Shown: positions 1 to 6,238 of the stretch, in pieces
How the letters are laid out: the number at the start of each line of letters is the position of its first letter
Position numbering within the stretch: the stretch's first letter is position 1
Assembly: GCA_029933895.1 (NCBI GenBank)
Contig: JAOZNG010000073.1
Span: forward strand, 1 to 6,263
Origin: an archaeon
Lineage (GTDB): Archaea > Altiarchaeota > Altiarchaeia > IMC4 > QMZM01
Direction of reading: 5' to 3'
Length of the DNA: 6,263 nt
The notes under the pieces: model-generated
What the model was told of the DNA's origin: nothing
Seen by the model: only the letters and a program-made list of their open reading frames with translations
Database searches by the model: none
Program-made: the position numbers and the translations under genes

Positions 1-964
1 AGCTGACATCAATGACATTATTTGATCTTTCCCTGCCTTCCTGTCTTGTCCCTATATTCACAACAGGCAGTTTAAATGAAGGTGCTTCAATGATTCCTGA
101 ACTTGAGTTACCTATCAACACATCTGCGTATTTCATCAAGCTGAGATATACCCTGCGAGATAAACTTTTATGTATTTTTATAAAGGGATATTTTTTATAC
201 TGCTCCATGACTTCAATCATCTTTCTTCCACCTGCATCTGCGTTTGGATATAATACGATTGCCTGCTGTTTTAATTCCTTTACTGCTTCCATTGTCCCCT
301 TCATCTGTTTTTCTGCCTCTTCAATTTCTAATGTAACCGGATGTTGTATCATCAGAAAGAATGGCTTCTTAGGGTTCAGATGCAACATTCTGCAAACCTC
401 ATTTTTCGCCAATAATTTCTCGTTAAGAATTGAATCCAAACCCGGTGCGCCCACAACATGTATTCTCCATGACTCCTCACCCATCTTCTTTATTCTCCGA
501 GCGCTTTTTTTCGTTGCTGGAAGATGAATATGAGACAATTTGGTTATAGCATGCCGTGTAAATTCATCCACTGTTGAAGTAATTTCACCACCATGTAGAT
601 GTGCTGCAGGTATTGTCAGATATGCTCCAACGATCGCCCCGGCAAGCATCTCGCATCTATCCCCTAAGAGAAGGATTATGTCTGGTTTGATCTCATCGAC
701 CTTTTTTGTTAATAGCTGAATGAATTCTCCAATAAAGTCTGCCATAGATGCTTTATCATCTCCTCTGTAAACCGCATTTAATTCATGGATTCTGAATCCG
801 TCTCCTCTCAGTTCATCGACAGTGTAGCCGAATTCAGGCATAAGATGCATTCCTGTTGCAGCAATCTCTAATTCCATATCCGGGTGATCCGCTATTGCTC
901 TCAGAACAGACTTCATCAAGCCATAATCTGCTCTTGTTCCAGATATGTAGAGAATTTTTTTCAT
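1..964 (-). CDS. neuC: UDP-N-acetylhexosamine 2-epimerase (hydrolysing), NeuC/LegG type, C-terminus cut by window edge
   Basis: I translated 321 codons by hand from the ATG at 964-962; the frame is open to the left edge. Family members are about 370-390 residues, so roughly 50-70 C-terminal residues lie outside. The family hydrolyses a UDP-HexNAc while inverting C2, giving a free ManNAc-type sugar and UDP, the substrate step before NeuB. Visible motifs are GTRADYG (residues 9-15), LGDRCE (100-105), HGGEIT (124-129), DEFTRHAITKLSH (133-145), QHP (207-209), and GNSSSGIIE (285-293), which binds nucleotide in this GT-B-like fold. The ATG overlaps the neuB stop as ATGA, and a GGAG lies 9 bases upstream at 977-974, inside neuB. 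A hydrolysing 2-epimerase argues for a sialic or legionaminic acid route rather than pseudaminic acid, which uses PseG. Motifs cannot tell UDP-GlcNAc from UDP-2,4-diacetamido-trideoxyglucose as substrate. Family assignment is secure; exact substrate is not. Confidence 0.93.
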   Translation of the reverse strand, partial: MKKILYISGTRADYGLMKSVLRAIADHPDMELEIAATGMHLMPEFGYTVDELRGDGFRIHELNAVYRGDDKASMADFIGEFIQLLTKKVDEIKPDIILLLGDRCEMLAGAIVGAYLTIPAAHLHGGEITSTVDEFTRHAITKLSHIHLPATKKSARRIKKMGEESWRIHVVGAPGLDSILNEKLLAKNEVCRMLHLNPKKPFFLMIQHPVTLEIEEAEKQMKGTMEAVKELKQQAIVLYPNADAGGRKMIEVMEQYKKYPFIKIHKSLSRRVYLSLMKYADVLIGNSSSGIIEAPSFKLPVVNIGTRQEGRERSNNVIDVS

Positions 965-2010
965 TTAATCATACTCCACTCAATTAATCTGTCTTTTTTA
1001 ATGTCTTTCTTCGCAAATCTGCCGACCACATCTCTAAGCTCCTTGGGGGTGATGCCTGTCCCCGGCCTTTTTATTGCCAGCATTTCTTCGGTGATCTGCA
1101 CCCCGGAGGGAATATCTTCAGCTGCAACAATACTCTTCCTCACTGACCTCATCATCTCTTTCTCCGATTCCGTTGGTTTCTTCTCATCTGAACCCATAAT
1201 CGCCTCCACATCCCTTATCTTCTCCACCAGCTCCTTTAATTCCTGAGGTTCAAGAGATGCCTTATGATCCGGTCCTGGAAGAGATTTATCTAAAGTGAAA
1301 TGTTTCTCTATAATCACCGCCCCGAGTGTTGCAGCCATTACCGGTGTCATTATCCCGGATGTATGATCAGAGTAACCAACCAGGCAGTCAAGTTCTTTCT
1401 GCATAGTTAACATAGCCCTCAGGTTCACTTCTTCAGGAGGACACGGGTAACTGGTAGTGCAATGAAGAACAATGATTTTATCGTTTCCTTCATCTCTAAC
1501 AGCATCCACTGCCTCCTTTATTTCTTTGATTGTGGACATCCCCGCCCCCAGGATCACAGGTTTCCCTTTCACTGCTATTTTTTTAAGGAATGGTATGTTG
1601 GTTAAATCACCTGACCCGATCTTGTAGGCTGGAACCAGATCCTCTAAAAAATCAATTGCGTCCACGGAGTGAGGGGTTGAAAGAAAAATTATTTCTTTTC
1701 TATCACAGTACTTCTTAAGTTTTTTAAAGTCTCTGTAATCCAACTCCAAGTTTTTTAACATCATCTGCTGGTTCTCTTTTTCACCGACATTTTTTTCCTG
1801 ATATCCGGCTATACATGCATTTTTTGTTGCGACCTCCTCTGCCTTAAATGTCTGGAATTTAACGGCATCTACCCCGGCTTTCACTGCAACATCCACCAAT
1901 TTTTCTGCCAATTCCAGCTGACCATTATGATTAACCCCAGCCTCAGCTATTATGAAAACAGGTTCTCCTTTACCTATTAGCTTATTTCCCATTGTTATCT
2001 TATCAACCAT
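961..2010 (-). CDS. neuB: N-acetylneuraminate/legionaminate synthase family protein (NeuB)
   Basis: This 349-residue protein is full length for the family. It should condense phosphoenolpyruvate with the free sugar from the NeuC-type enzyme, giving a nine-carbon 2-keto acid and phosphate in the cytoplasm. The N-terminal TIM barrel shows AEAGVNHNG (residues 22-30), VKFQTF (50-55), STPHS (111-115), KIGSGD (130-135), GYSDHT (212-217) and EKHFTLD (235-241) with the metal-ligand histidine, followed by LPGPDHKASL. The C-terminal antifreeze-like (SAF) domain occupies about residues 288-349 and ends with VVGRFAKKDIKKDRLIEWSMI; arginine 315 is the likely counterpart of the substrate-contacting arginine of that domain. 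The ATG at 2010 lies 8 bases inside the end of the nitroreductase gene and has no Shine-Dalgarno sequence before it, so translation is probably coupled. The sequence does not distinguish sialate from legionaminate synthase; pseudaminate synthase is less likely given the NeuC partner. Confidence 0.95.
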   Translation of the reverse strand: MVDKITMGNKLIGKGEPVFIIAEAGVNHNGQLELAEKLVDVAVKAGVDAVKFQTFKAEEVATKNACIAGYQEKNVGEKENQQMMLKNLELDYRDFKKLKKYCDRKEIIFLSTPHSVDAIDFLEDLVPAYKIGSGDLTNIPFLKKIAVKGKPVILGAGMSTIKEIKEAVDAVRDEGNDKIIVLHCTTSYPCPPEEVNLRAMLTMQKELDCLVGYSDHTSGIMTPVMAATLGAVIIEKHFTLDKSLPGPDHKASLEPQELKELVEKIRDVEAIMGSDEKKPTESEKEMMRSVRKSIVAAEDIPSGVQITEEMLAIKRPGTGITPKELRDVVGRFAKKDIKKDRLIEWSMIK

Positions 2011-2596
2011 TTTTATAGGAGTTTCTATGCAAGATTTTATCTAAGTCTCTTTTCGGTACATGCATTTTAGAGTTATCATCACGCCAGTACTTGATTGAAT
2101 CATCTCTCATTTTTTCTGCAATCGATTCCTCATCAGGGTAGCCAAGTGCTATTATGAGTTCGATCTCACAGTAGTCTGGCACATTTAAAATATTTCTTAA
2201 TTTTTCTTTGTTTATAGAACCTACGCAACAGGATCCTATGCCCTCCTCAAATGCTGAAAGCATTATATTCTCTGCCGCCATTCCAATATCGTACTCTCCA
2301 CCTTCAGGCAGTATATCCCTATTTATTAATATTATGATGTATGCAACGGGTCGTTTACCTTCAGGCGGTGTCCCATCCCTTAAATAATTCGCCCACTTCA
2401 GTGTACTGAACACTTCCTTAACCAGCTCATTGTTGTTAACTATAATGAATTCCCATGGTTGAAGATTCCCTCCTGAAGGTGCAAACCTCCCCGCATTTAC
2501 AAATTTTTTCAATAAGGCAGATGATACCTCTTTATCCCTGAATTTTCTGATACTTCTTCTGTTTAGTATTGCATTATAGAGTTCCATAGTCCACAC
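2003..2596 (-). CDS. nitroreductase-family FMN oxidoreductase of unknown role in sugar operon
   Basis: This is a 197-residue single-domain protein of the small nitroreductase family, whose members bind FMN as dimers and use NAD(P)H. Family features are NRRSIRKF (residues 12-19; the RRS contacts the FMN phosphate), APSGGNLQPWEF (39-50), DIGMAAENIMLSAFEEGIG (103-121) and the following SCCVGSI, plus a hydrophobic strand ending IIALGYP (148-154). Substrates cannot be predicted in this family, which includes quinone and nitro reductases, dehydrogenases and ring-forming or ring-cleaving flavoenzymes. It sits between the amidotransferase (27-base gap) and neuB (8-base overlap), so co-expression is almost certain. 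The start is uncertain: a GTG at 2596 has GGGAGGG at 2617-2611 upstream at a long spacing, while the ATG at 2587 gives the usual family N-terminus (MELYNAILNRRS) but lies 24 bases from that site. I kept the GTG because of the spacing. Tailoring of the sugar is inference. Confidence 0.88.
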   Translation of the reverse strand: MWTMELYNAILNRRSIRKFRDKEVSSALLKKFVNAGRFAPSGGNLQPWEFIIVNNNELVKEVFSTLKWANYLRDGTPPEGKRPVAYIIILINRDILPEGGEYDIGMAAENIMLSAFEEGIGSCCVGSINKEKLRNILNVPDYCEIELIIALGYPDEESIAEKMRDDSIKYWRDDNSKMHVPKRDLDKILHRNSYKNG

Positions 2597-2610
2597 TATC
2601 TTTATTATAT

Positions 2611-2617
2611 CCCTCCC
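2611..2617 (-). promoter_or_regulatory. Shine-Dalgarno sequence of the nitroreductase gene
   Basis: On the minus strand the gap after the amidotransferase stop reads GGGAGGG. Its GGAGG core ends 15 bases before the GTG at 2596 and 24 bases before the ATG at 2587. It favours the GTG start, although even that spacing is long. Confidence 0.5.
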
Positions 2618-2623
2618 TGAGTC

Positions 2624-3931
2624 TTATTCTTTATTGCCATAATCCTTGTTAGCTAATGCCCTGCTGTTTACAGGAATACTTGATACGTAGACTGGAGTCT
2701 CTTCAGAGACTCCATGGGGGTCATATACTGCACTTCTCAGCCTCCACTCACCGTCTATCCTCTTCCAGACATGGGGTGTCCTGAATCTGTTAACAACCTC
2801 CCAGAAATGTTCTTCGCTGATGTCCAGGTATTCCAGAAACTCCCTGAAATATGTTTCCGGGAATTCCCCATCATATCTTTTTACTAATGAGATTCCCTCC
2901 TCTCTCGTGATATGGCCGTCCCGTATCTCATGGGCTGCATCAGATGTGCATCTCCCAATACCGAATTTGATGAATGCAAGATAGAAATGAAATCCATCAG
3001 TCCGGTCATCAAGACTTGCATATTTCGAGTATGTACTTTCAGACCTGCCTTCAGGATTAGCCTGGAATCCAGTATGCTCAGCCGCAAGGTAATAGTTTTC
3101 CTGCGGAATCCATTTCTTGTAGAAAGAAAACCAGTGGAACTCCACTCCAAAATCATTCAGGTCTCTGGTTCCGGGAGGTCTGTAAAACATGAGGTCGCTT
3201 TCATCAAAGTCTTTTTCAGTTAAGATGTGTGTTTCGAGACCATATTCCACCAGATCATCTACGGTAACTCCCTTAAAATATTGCTCAGCCCAGATTTTAA
3301 GCGGCATTCCGCTCAGATTATATACGCGAGGGTCTCCGCTGTACTCTGCCTCTCCGTTCTCGCCGAAGAAAACCAGTTTCACATCAAATGCCTTAGCTAT
3401 ATGGAATGCATATGCCACCTGCCCGTAGGTGAATGGCTGCCATGCATCACCTAAGGCTTCGAAAGCCACCCTGGATAATGTCCTATGGAATCTGCCGTTT
3501 TGCCATGCCATAAGGTTATTAAATCCACCTACCTTAATGAAATTCCGGAAGTTTCTATATCCGATGGGGGTGTACTCGAATGGCGCCCAGGTAACTGTCA
3601 GAGGATGCATCCCGTATCTATATTTCAGTTCATACGCTACTCTTGCACTGTCTTTACCGCCGCTAACAGGGATAACAACATCGAATCTCCCGTCATTCCG
3701 CCTGTATCTGTCACATAAATTCTTTAACATCTCTTCTCTTTCTCTCCAGTTAATTTCATATTTCTTCATATCTGCAAACCTGCATGCTCCGCAGACACCA
3801 TCCCTGTCCAGGTATATTCTGGGCCGCTGATTTGATACGACACACCTCCTGCAGAACCTGATTTCCTTAGGTAACCGGGTTATCTGTTTATCCAATATTT
3901 TCTTGACTGCGTTACTCATTTTAACCTGCAT
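2624..3931 (-). CDS. N-acetyl-sugar amidotransferase (WbpG/PseA/AglX type, PP-loop)
   Basis: This 435-residue ATP-dependent amidotransferase should convert an N-acetyl group on a nucleotide-linked sugar to an acetamidino group, using ammonia supplied by the HisH/HisF pair encoded just upstream. The N-terminus carries a four-cysteine motif, FCRRC then VCGAC (Cys27, Cys30, Cys47, Cys50), likely binding zinc, with the family's RP between the pairs. The PP-loop is PVSGGKDS (88-95), the ATP-pyrophosphatase signature. Further conserved-looking blocks are FFGENGEAEYSGDP (188-201) and the helical C-terminal half. It is somewhat longer than the roughly 375-residue WbpG as I recall it; the excess is a C-terminal tail after about residue 390. 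The ATG at 3931 follows the hisH stop by 4 bases; a second ATG at 3919 has an AGG 5 bases before it and is an equally plausible start. Hand counts on sample stretches suggest higher G+C than in the nitroreductase gene. Substrate, whether a UDP-sugar or CMP-nonulosonate, is unknown. Confidence 0.93.
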   Translation of the reverse strand: MQVKMSNAVKKILDKQITRLPKEIRFCRRCVVSNQRPRIYLDRDGVCGACRFADMKKYEINWREREEMLKNLCDRYRRNDGRFDVVIPVSGGKDSARVAYELKYRYGMHPLTVTWAPFEYTPIGYRNFRNFIKVGGFNNLMAWQNGRFHRTLSRVAFEALGDAWQPFTYGQVAYAFHIAKAFDVKLVFFGENGEAEYSGDPRVYNLSGMPLKIWAEQYFKGVTVDDLVEYGLETHILTEKDFDESDLMFYRPPGTRDLNDFGVEFHWFSFYKKWIPQENYYLAAEHTGFQANPEGRSESTYSKYASLDDRTDGFHFYLAFIKFGIGRCTSDAAHEIRDGHITREEGISLVKRYDGEFPETYFREFLEYLDISEEHFWEVVNRFRTPHVWKRIDGEWRLRSAVYDPHGVSEETPVYVSSIPVNSRALANKDYGNKE

Positions 3932-3935
3932 TAAC

Positions 3936-4619
3936 TCAGATTTTATTTATTTTACAGAATTCTTTCAGCATGTTTAACCCTGCCTCTCCACTTTTTTCTG
4001 GATGGAATTGTGTTCCAGTAATATTATTTTTCACTGCAACTGAACAGAACTCCTGGTTTCCATAGACGGTGGTAGCAATTACCTCCTCTCTGTTTTCAGG
4101 TATGGGGTAGAAAGAATGAACGAAATAAACGTCGGTTCCCTCCACAGTATTCTCAAGTAATGTGTTCACCCATTTTAATCCATTATCATCTGGACCTGGT
4201 TTATTTAACTCATTCCATCCCATGTGCGGGATCTTGTATCCTTTTATGTTGACTTCATCCGGCTGCTTGAAGGGAACAACCCTCCCTGGGATAAGATCTA
4301 ATCCCCTGTGTAACCCAAATTCTTCGCTTTCAGTGAAAAGCATCTGCATACCAAGACAGATGCCAAGAATAGGAGTCCCCTCCCTGATTCTCTGTCTTAT
4401 CGGCTCTATTAACCCCTTTTCTCTGAGTGCATTCATGCCGTCTCCGAATGCCCCGATACCGGGTAATATAAGGGATTGAGCTGAAAAAACATCATCTGGT
4501 TCATCAATAATCCTGTATGTTCTGCCAATTTTTTCAAATGCCTTACTTACACTCTTCAGATTATTTATTCCATAATCAATAATGCTAACATCCGGTGCTT
4601 TGGTTACATTGATTTTCAT
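3936..4619 (-). CDS. hisH: HisH-like glutamine amidotransferase, acetamidino-sugar paralogue (HisH2/AglY type)
   Basis: This 227-residue class I glutaminase matches the HisH family. It hydrolyses glutamine to glutamate and ammonia, which passes into the partner HisF barrel. The catalytic triad is complete: Cys88 in GICLGMQ, and His206 and Glu208 in GTQFHPEKSG. The oxyanion-side loop is PGIGAFGDG (53-61), and the HisH landmarks PHMGWNEL (131-138) and VYFVHSFYP (164-172) are present. Residues 1-8 precede the usual first strand (VSIIDYGINNLKS) and are a short N-terminal extension. Its ATG overlaps the hisF stop as ATGA, suggesting translational coupling and equal amounts of the two subunits. No other histidine gene is present and the next gene is the sugar amidotransferase, so the job is almost certainly ammonia supply for acetamidino formation, as for HisH2 of Pseudomonas aeruginosa, rather than histidine synthesis. 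Confidence 0.94.
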   Translation of the reverse strand: MKINVTKAPDVSIIDYGINNLKSVSKAFEKIGRTYRIIDEPDDVFSAQSLILPGIGAFGDGMNALREKGLIEPIRQRIREGTPILGICLGMQMLFTESEEFGLHRGLDLIPGRVVPFKQPDEVNIKGYKIPHMGWNELNKPGPDDNGLKWVNTLLENTVEGTDVYFVHSFYPIPENREEVIATTVYGNQEFCSVAVKNNITGTQFHPEKSGEAGLNMLKEFCKINKI

Positions 4620-5377
4620 ATTTTTCTTACCGGGATCCCCTGACTTGAGAGATGTTCTTTGATTTCTTTTATTGTTAGAAGATTATAATGAAGCACTGAA
4701 GCCACTGCAACAGCATCAATTTTTCCTTTTGTAATGCAGTCACCTACATGATAAATGTTTCCTGCACCTCCACTCGCTATTAATGGAATAGATATGTTCT
4801 TTGAGACCTCCCTTATAAGTCCTAAATCAAATCCTTTTTTTGTTCCCTCCATATCTATTGATGTTAAAAGGATCTCGCCAGCACCCATATCCTCTACTTT
4901 TTCAGCCCATTCTATCACATCAAGACCTGTTTTTTCTCTGCCGTTATCGGTATATGCCTCCCATCTCCCATCACCGATTTTTTTAGCTTCTATTGACACA
5001 ACAATACATTGAGAGCCAAACATTCTTGCAGCTTCCCGTATCAATTCAGGATTTTTTGTTGCCGCAGTATTTATCGCCACCTTATCTGCTCCAGCCTTCA
5101 GAAATTCTTTTATATTATCTACTGTTCTTATCCCACCTCCCACCGTGAAGGGAATGAATATCCTGTCCGATGCCTCATTAACGATACCGAGAAGGTTTTC
5201 TCTTCCATAAAGGCTTGCAACAATATCCATATAAATAAGTTCGTCTGCTCCAGATACATAATATTTTTCTGCTAACTCTCCGGGTCTTCCAACTACCCGC
5301 AGACACTCAAGGTGAACCCCCTTAATAACATTCGGCCCCTTTACATCAAGTCTTGCAATAACCCTGACTTTTTTCAT
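4616..5377 (-). CDS. hisF: HisF-like cyclase paralogue of acetamidino-sugar systems (HisF2/AglZ type)
   Basis: This 253-residue (beta/alpha)8 barrel aligns along its full length with imidazole glycerol phosphate synthase subunit HisF. It keeps the first catalytic aspartate (Asp11 in RLDVKG), the phosphate-site motifs FTVGGGIR (77-84), INTAA (102-106) and ASGGAG (201-206), and the gate residues Arg5, Glu46 and Lys99 at the ammonia-channel entrance. By my alignment from memory to the Thermotoga enzyme, the second catalytic aspartate Asp130 is Glu130 (SIEAK) and Asp176 is Glu177 (SIDMEGT). Cys9 is Arg9, and the DG after DVK is GP. The channel looks kept while the histidine-pathway active site is altered, which suits a carrier of ammonia from HisH to the sugar amidotransferase. 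The start has no clear Shine-Dalgarno sequence and lies 37 bases after the ptmA-like stop. Annotation as a histidine enzyme would probably be wrong. Confidence 0.93.
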   Translation of the reverse strand: MKKVRVIARLDVKGPNVIKGVHLECLRVVGRPGELAEKYYVSGADELIYMDIVASLYGRENLLGIVNEASDRIFIPFTVGGGIRTVDNIKEFLKAGADKVAINTAATKNPELIREAARMFGSQCIVVSIEAKKIGDGRWEAYTDNGREKTGLDVIEWAEKVEDMGAGEILLTSIDMEGTKKGFDLGLIREVSKNISIPLIASGGAGNIYHVGDCITKGKIDAVAVASVLHYNLLTIKEIKEHLSSQGIPVRKI

Positions 5378-5414
5378 TTTTCATAGGGATTTTCATGTAA
5401 ATTCTGAAACTGGT

Positions 5415-6218
5415 TCACCAGATGCTCCAGCCTCCATCCACCATCAAGACATGTCCGGTTATATATGAGGCTGCATCTGATGCCAGAAACATTACTGGGC
5501 CGGCGATTTCCTCTGCCTTAGCCATCCTCCCCAGCGGCGTGTTCCTGCCGTATCTTTCAACGAACAGAGGATTCTGGTTATCGAACACCCCGCCGGGACA
5601 GACAACATTCACTCTGATGCCGTATGGGGCGTAATATGCAGCCAGATATCTGCTGAAATTAATGATTCCTCCCTTGATTGCGGAATAAACCCCTGCAGAA
5701 CTCATACCGGTATCCCGGTATATAAAAAATTTTGGGCTTAAAACACCATAAATCGAGCCGAAGTTGATTACACTCCCCCCCTTCCTTGTTTTCATATACT
5801 CCGCTATTTTCCGGCAACATATAAAGCAGCTGTTGAGATGCATATCCACATTTTTCTTCCATGAAGTGACGGGTGTTTCCTCAAATTTCGTGTTTAAGTC
5901 ATCTGTTCTCGGGTACGCTGCATTCACCCAAACATCAATTCTTCCATGTTTCCTCTCACATAATTTAATTAATTCATCTATGGACTCCTCAGATGTTATG
6001 TCGAGCCTACAGTAGAGTGCCTTATTACCCTCGTCAGTAATCTCTTCCTCCAGTTTTCTCCCTCCGTCATCATCTATATCCGCTATAATCACCTCTCCAT
6101 CTGCCTGAGAAAACCCCTTGCAGAGTTCTTTCCCTATTAATCCTGCGCCTCCCGTGATAACTATAACCCTGTCATCTAATCTGAACTTATCCGGCCAGAT
6201 TCTGGTTCTAGAATTCAA
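5415..6218 (-). CDS. ptmA: PtmA-like short-chain dehydrogenase/reductase (flagellin-modification family)
   Basis: With the TTG at 6218 the protein has 267 residues, normal for a classical SDR. The Rossmann motif is TGGAGLIG (22-29), with IADIDDD after strand 2 (45-51), where the Asp favours NAD(H). Active-site Ser155 (FGSIYG), Tyr178 and Lys182 (YSAIK) are present. The end, ASDAASYITGHVLMVDGGWSIW, is the classical SDR C-terminus. The blocks NAAYPRT and GSIYGV followed by IKGGIINFSRYLA match my memory of PtmA from Campylobacter flagellin glycosylation. Departures from a typical SDR: NNAG is VNAA, the Ser-to-Tyr spacing is 23 residues instead of about 13, and the structural Asn of the catalytic tetrad appears to be His127. 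The frame is open to a TTG at 6251, but a purine-rich Shine-Dalgarno stretch immediately precedes the TTG at 6218, so I chose that one. It is the first complete gene of the visible operon. The reaction is unknown; a sugar-precursor redox step is inferred. Confidence 0.9.
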   Translation of the reverse strand: MNSRTRIWPDKFRLDDRVIVITGGAGLIGKELCKGFSQADGEVIIADIDDDGGRKLEEEITDEGNKALYCRLDITSEESIDELIKLCERKHGRIDVWVNAAYPRTDDLNTKFEETPVTSWKKNVDMHLNSCFICCRKIAEYMKTRKGGSVINFGSIYGVLSPKFFIYRDTGMSSAGVYSAIKGGIINFSRYLAAYYAPYGIRVNVVCPGGVFDNQNPLFVERYGRNTPLGRMAKAEEIAGPVMFLASDAASYITGHVLMVDGGWSIW

Positions 6219-6224
6219 GTTCCA

Positions 6225-6238
6225 CCACCCCCTTCTCC
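6225..6238 (-). promoter_or_regulatory. Shine-Dalgarno region deciding the TTG start of the ptmA-like gene
   Basis: Minus strand reads GGAGAAGGGGGTGG. The AGGGGG core (6233-6228) lies 9 bases before the TTG at 6218, a good ribosome-binding distance. The two GTGs inside this stretch are in a frame that stops within a few codons, so they cannot start the gene. The upstream TTG at 6251 would put this purine run inside the coding region and has only AT-rich DNA before it. Confidence 0.6.

Noticed and set aside
12..527. Plus-strand open frame of 171 codons
   Set aside because: It lies antisense to the neuC frame, whose motifs run through the whole stretch; the plus-strand translation is Cys/Phe/Ile-rich with no recognisable domain.
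1..2010. Pseudaminic acid pathway (PseI/PseG)
   Set aside because: The partner of NeuB is a NeuC/LegG-type hydrolysing 2-epimerase with GTRADYG and GDRCE motifs, not a PseG-type hydrolase, so a legionaminic or sialic-type route is favoured.
2912..3830. Several overlapping plus-strand open frames of 75-133 codons
   Set aside because: All are antisense to the amidotransferase, which has conserved motifs throughout; they overlap each other in different frames and have no recognisable domain.
3936..5377. HisF/HisH as part of a histidine biosynthesis operon
   Set aside because: No other his gene is present, the HisF active-site aspartates are changed, and the pair lies next to the sugar amidotransferase; the acetamidino-sugar role fits better.
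5349..5396. Possible 16-codon minus-strand leader peptide starting at the ATG at 5396 and overlapping the hisF start
   Set aside because: It has no Shine-Dalgarno sequence, and its low-complexity start (MKIPMKNEK) is expected by chance in A-rich DNA.
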